From the NCBI GenBank assembly GCA_934167465.1, contig CAKPKR010000001.1, positions 62,001 through 126,000 of the forward strand: 64,000 bases of DNA, read 5' to 3'. Made by a program: the position numbers and the translations under genes. The notes below the pieces were generated by a model. That model saw only the letters and a list, made by a program, of their open reading frames with translations. It had not been told where the DNA came from and ran no database searches. The DNA comes from an uncultured Bacilli bacterium (GTDB lineage: Bacteria > Bacillota_I > Bacilli_A > RF39 > UBA660). Shown one piece after another: positions 61,114 through 64,000 of the stretch; the stretch's first letter is position 1, and every line of letters begins with the position of its first letter.

Positions 61114-61998
61114 CTATATTTTTTGTAATTCATAAGTTGTACTAAAAATTCTTTCATCACTACAATATGACATTATATATTTATTATCTTCTTTAGTAAT
61201 TATTATTCCTATTGTTTTATCTTGGTTTATTCTTTTTATATTTTTATTAATATAATTCATATATGTTTCTATTTGTCCAATATGTTCTTTTTTTAGTTTC
61301 GTTACTTTTAGTTCCACTACTACAAAGCAATTGTAAATATAATTAAATAATAATAAATCTATATAATTATAAGTGCTTCCTATTTTTATTTTGTATTCAT
61401 TTTTAATAAAAGTAAACCCATTCCCTAGTTGTTCTAGAAATAATGAAATATTTTCTAATATTAACTGTTGTAGCATTTTTTCTTTTACTATCTCTTTATT
61501 TGTATTTAATATTATAGGATTTTTAACTAAGTCTTGAATTTCTAATTTATTATCATTTTTTAGTTTTTCTTTTGTTTTCTCATCTAATCTTTCATATTCA
61601 TTTGATTTTATTCTTAATTTTAATTCATCTCTTGATATAGGATTAATTTCACATAAATTTACATAATAATTGATCTTTTCGATATCTTTTATTGGTATCA
61701 ACTCTCTATAATGACTCCAAGTTAATTGGTGCCCCAGTCGGGCACCTTTTTCAATTATTGAATAAAATTGTCTCATTCTTTTTAGATTTGTTGTATTATA
61801 TTTTTTATTTATTTCTAATGTTAATTTTTCAGAATATTGTTTAATAATTCCTTCGCCATAATGTTTACCTGCTTCACTTAACATTTTTCCTACATTATAA
61901 TAAGTTTGTAAATCACTTCTATTTTTACTATAATCTTTTACTTTTTTGTATATCTCATTATTGATTAGTTCTTGTTTTATGTTTTCATAGTAATTCAT
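61114..61998 (-). CDS. DUF1016 (YhcG-like) PD-(D/E)xK nuclease, downstream copy
   Basis: 294 residues from the ATG at 61998, which has AGGAGGC ahead and lies one base after the stop of the upstream paralogue. N-terminal DUF1016 domain (about 5-165) with SKNRSDLQTYYNVGKMLSEAGKHYGEGII and HQLTWSHYRELI; C-terminal nuclease (about 200-290) with the D-x(n)-ExK core YIDLLLFNYIYNCFVVVELKVTK and HIGQIETYMNYIN. A palindromic segment codes for GARLGH just before QLTWSHY. These proteins are thought to cut DNA in repair or defence. Confidence 0.9.
   Translation of the reverse strand: MNYYENIKQELINNEIYKKVKDYSKNRSDLQTYYNVGKMLSEAGKHYGEGIIKQYSEKLTLEINKKYNTTNLKRMRQFYSIIEKGARLGHQLTWSHYRELIPIKDIEKINYYVNLCEINPISRDELKLRIKSNEYERLDEKTKEKLKNDNKLEIQDLVKNPIILNTNKEIVKEKMLQQLILENISLFLEQLGNGFTFIKNEYKIKIGSTYNYIDLLLFNYIYNCFVVVELKVTKLKKEHIGQIETYMNYINKNIKRINQDKTIGIIITKEDNKYIMSYCSDERIFSTTYELQKI
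61728..61746. repeat. GC-rich palindrome inside the downstream DUF1016 gene
   Basis: GGTGCCCCAGTCGGGCACC: seven-base perfect arms and a five-base loop, in an AT-rich gene. The same site in the paralogue has a different palindrome. Confidence 0.85.
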
Positions 61999-61999
61999 T

Positions 62000-62884
62000 T
62001 TAAGCCTCCTGTAATTCATAAGTCGTATTAAAAATTCTTTCATCACTACAATATGACATTATATATTTATCTTCTTCTTTAGTGATGATAATACCAATAG
62101 TATTATTTTCTTCTATCGTTTTTATATTTTTATTTACATAATTCATATATGTTTCTATTTGACCTATATGTTCTTTTTTTAATTTTGTTATTTTGAGTTC
62201 TACTACAACATAACATTTATACTTTATATTATATAAAAGTAAATCTATATAATTATAAGTGTTTCCTATTTTTATTTTATGTTCATTTTCTATGAATGCA
62301 AAACCATCACCTAACTCTTTCAAAAAAACATTCATATTTTCTAAAATTAATTGTTGTAACATTTTTTCTTTTACTATTTCTTTATTTGTATTTAATATTA
62401 TAGGATTTTTTACTAAATCTTGAACTTCTAATTTATTATCATTTTTTAATTTTTCTTTTGTTTTTTCATCTAATCTTTCATATTCATTTGATTTTATTTT
62501 TTTTCTTAATTCTCTTACAGATAAGTTTTGACCTTTACAAATTTTTATATAATAATTTATAATATTAACATTATTAACAATTAATAATTCAACATAGTGA
62601 CTCCAAGTTAATTGGTGCGACAATGTCGCACCTTTTTCAATTATTGAATAAAATTGTCTCATTCTCTTCAAAGAAGAAATATTATATCCTTTACCTAATT
62701 CATTAGTTAATTTTTTAGAATACTCTTTTATAATTCCTTCGCCATAATGTTTTCCCGCTTCACTTAACATTTTTCCAACATTATAATATGTTTGTAAATC
62801 ACTTCTATTTTTACTATAATCTTTTACTTTTTTGTATATCTCATTATTGATTAATTCTTGTTTAATATTTTCATAATAATTCAT
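62000..62884 (-). CDS. DUF1016 (YhcG-like) PD-(D/E)xK nuclease, upstream copy
   Basis: 294 residues, the same length as the downstream copy and identical to it over long blocks at both ends (MNYYENIKQELINNEIYKKV; IKSNEYERLDEKTKEKLKND; MSYCSDERIF). Domains as in the other copy: DUF1016 N-terminal part and a C-terminal nuclease core YIDLLLYNIKYKCYVVVELKITK. The middle (about 95-150: SHQLTWSHYVELLIVNNVNIINYYIKICKGQNLSVREL) differs most, as if specificity has diverged. First gene of the pair, ribosome site AGGAGG. Confidence 0.9.
   Translation of the reverse strand: MNYYENIKQELINNEIYKKVKDYSKNRSDLQTYYNVGKMLSEAGKHYGEGIIKEYSKKLTNELGKGYNISSLKRMRQFYSIIEKGATLSHQLTWSHYVELLIVNNVNIINYYIKICKGQNLSVRELRKKIKSNEYERLDEKTKEKLKNDNKLEVQDLVKNPIILNTNKEIVKEKMLQQLILENMNVFLKELGDGFAFIENEHKIKIGNTYNYIDLLLYNIKYKCYVVVELKITKLKKEHIGQIETYMNYVNKNIKTIEENNTIGIIITKEEDKYIMSYCSDERIFNTTYELQEA
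62614..62632. repeat. GC-rich palindrome inside the upstream DUF1016 gene
   Basis: GGTGCGACAATGTCGCACC: eight-base perfect arms and a three-base loop. It is at the same codons as the palindrome at 61728-61746 but four paired positions differ on both sides, so pairing is kept while sequence changes. Confidence 0.85.
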
Positions 62885-62932
62885 TTTAAACCTCCTAAAT
62901 GTTTTTTATACTAACATTTTAAAAACAGATTA

Positions 62933-62941
62933 TTTGTCGAA
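62933..62941. promoter_or_regulatory. Candidate Spo0A box in divergent region
   Basis: TTTGTCGAA is an exact match to the Spo0A box, between the DUF1016 pair (minus) and the amidohydrolase (plus). Weak on its own. Confidence 0.35.
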
Positions 62942-62990
62942 TTATCTTTAATTAAAAACTTTTTTATTATATAATTAAGATGGTGATAAA

Positions 62991-64000
62991 ATGATAAAAA
63001 TAATTAAAAATGGTACTGTTATAACAATGGATAAAAATAGGCCAATGATTGAAAAAGTTGATATTATTATTAATGATAATAAAATAGAAAATTTAGTTAA
63101 AAATTATGACGGAGTTACTGACGAAGTAATTGATGCTACCAATAAGATTGTTATACCTGGTCTTGTTAATTGCCATACTCATTTAGGAATGAGTATATTT
63201 AGAGCAACTAATGATAATTTAAACTTAAATGACTGGTTGAATAATAAAATTTGGCCAATTGAAAATAATATGACAGATGATGATATTTACTATACTACAT
63301 TACTATCTTGCATTGAAATGATTAAAACAGGTAGTGTGATTGCTAACAACATGTATTTTGGATGCAAAGGAAGTTTAAAAGCAATTGAAGATTCTAAAAT
63401 AAGATGTTTATTTGGAAATAATTTAATTGCTGATAATTATGATAATATTAATGAATTATTAGATTTAATTAAAAATAATAAAAATAGCTTAGTAAAATTT
63501 GCAGTTGCTCCTCACGCTTTTTATACTTGTAGTAAAGAATATCTGAAAAAATGTAGTGATATAGCCCTTGAATACAATTTGCCTTTGCACATTCATTTTT
63601 GTGAAAATTTAAATGAAGTTAATGGCATTAAAAAAAATTATGGAACTACATTTAATGCTTTAAAAGAGACTGGTATGTTAAGAAATAAATTAATTCTAGT
63701 CCACGGAACTTTTATTGATGAAATTGAAAAATTAAAAAATTATGATGTTTCCATTATTCATAATCCAATTAGTAATTTAAATTTAGGATGTGGAATTGCT
63801 GATATAGTTAATTATAAAAATTATGTAAATATTGGACTTGGTACTGATGGCCAAGGTAGTGGTAACAATATGAATTTATTTTATCATATGTCGGTAGTTG
63901 ATTTACTACAAAAAGGAAAATATAAAGATCCTACTGTTTATAGTTCTTATGATACTTTAAAAATAGCAACAATAGATGGTGCGAAAGCAATAGGAATGGA
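62991..64000 (+). CDS. mtaD: Amidohydrolase, probable S-adenosylhomocysteine/methylthioadenosine deaminase (partial)
   Basis: ATG at 62991 with GGTGAT upstream; at least 336 residues, open at the right edge. Metal ligands and loops of the MtaD/TrzN/AtzA group: VIPGLVNCHTHLGMSIFR (HxH at about 65-67), AVAPHAFYTCS, LPLHIHFCEN, LILVHGTFID, IIHNPISNLNLGCGIAD and VNIGLGTDGQGSGNNMNL with the metal Asp. Length known for the family is about 430, so about 95 residues are missing. Enzymes of this type deaminate adenosine nucleosides; substrate is inferred. Confidence 0.85.
   Translation, partial: MIKIIKNGTVITMDKNRPMIEKVDIIINDNKIENLVKNYDGVTDEVIDATNKIVIPGLVNCHTHLGMSIFRATNDNLNLNDWLNNKIWPIENNMTDDDIYYTTLLSCIEMIKTGSVIANNMYFGCKGSLKAIEDSKIRCLFGNNLIADNYDNINELLDLIKNNKNSLVKFAVAPHAFYTCSKEYLKKCSDIALEYNLPLHIHFCENLNEVNGIKKNYGTTFNALKETGMLRNKLILVHGTFIDEIEKLKNYDVSIIHNPISNLNLGCGIADIVNYKNYVNIGLGTDGQGSGNNMNLFYHMSVVDLLQKGKYKDPTVYSSYDTLKIATIDGAKAIGM

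Noticed and set aside
1..64000. CRISPR array, rRNA or tRNA cluster, complete insertion sequence
   Set aside because: No regular spaced repeats, no tRNA or rRNA signatures and no transposase with terminal repeats were seen; the Rpn protein lacks flanking inverted repeats at its ends.

Overview
The window is strongly AT-rich, tightly packed chromosomal DNA from a low-GC Firmicute, most likely an uncultured gut-type member of Bacilli (RF39/Tenericutes-like or Erysipelotrichia-like; the rank is inference). Reasons: Bacillus-style gene order (rodZ/ymfM-pgsA-recA-rny; gpsB-rnpB next to recU-ponA; dnaD-nth), a B-type RNase P RNA, Spo0A, GGTGAT/AGGAGG ribosome sites and frequent TTG starts. The code is standard: TGA is used as a stop (recU TGA overlaps ponA ATG) and Trp is TGG.

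Region 1 (1-11133, minus strand) is a secretion/pilus locus. A Tad-like set comes first (Flp-like pilin, two TadE-like pseudopilins, a TadZ/CpaE-like protein). A type IV secretion-like set follows (VirB2-like pilin, a second VirB2-like module fused to an exported domain, VirB6/TrbL-like, PrgI/VirB3-like, split VirB4, an anchored protein with Cys-rich repeats, and a partial exported protein leaving the window). No relaxase, VirD4, VirB11/CpaF or integrase is seen here. A broken RhuM-Fic gene sits in the middle, flanked by 64-65 bp direct repeats copied from the 3' end and terminator of the VirB2-like gene.

Region 2 (11211-25260) is core: YfhO-family membrane protein, RNase Y, RecA with a LexA-type box, PgsA, RodZ-like protein, rnpB, GpsB, a 33-residue small protein, RecU, class A PBP, Nth, DnaD, a short CCA-type nucleotidyltransferase, then a holin/M23-like pair.

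Region 3 (25269-45778) mixes central metabolism (ackA, gpmI, tpiA, pgk, gapA, lysS, dus, nrnA) with surface genes. Three short exported paralogues share an N-terminal module that also appears at the C-termini of two pilin-like proteins. Two of them (27226-27720 and 43185-43748) are driven by near-consensus promoters whose spacer is mostly a run of 9 or 10 G, which looks like phase variation by slipped-strand spacer change. The third has a promoter carrying two palindromes next to a divergent Xre regulator. The gpmI gene is fused in frame to a transmembrane helix and a repeated exported domain. The gap 43749-44230 holds a likely structured RNA facing a 25-residue hydrophobic peptide gene.

Region 4 (45836-64000): nucleoside kinase, ClpP, two large pilin-like surface proteins, LigA, an anchored protein, an SPFH protein, PcrA, a VbhA-like/Fic pair, Alg13/Alg14-type and GT4 glycosyltransferases, a tandem pair of DUF1016 nucleases each containing a GC-rich palindrome of different sequence, and the start of an amidohydrolase running off the right edge.

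The recurring theme is a surface and pilus programme interleaved with glycolysis genes, with small toxin/defence-like cassettes inserted between. Not seen: tRNA or rRNA genes, CRISPR arrays, complete insertion sequences.
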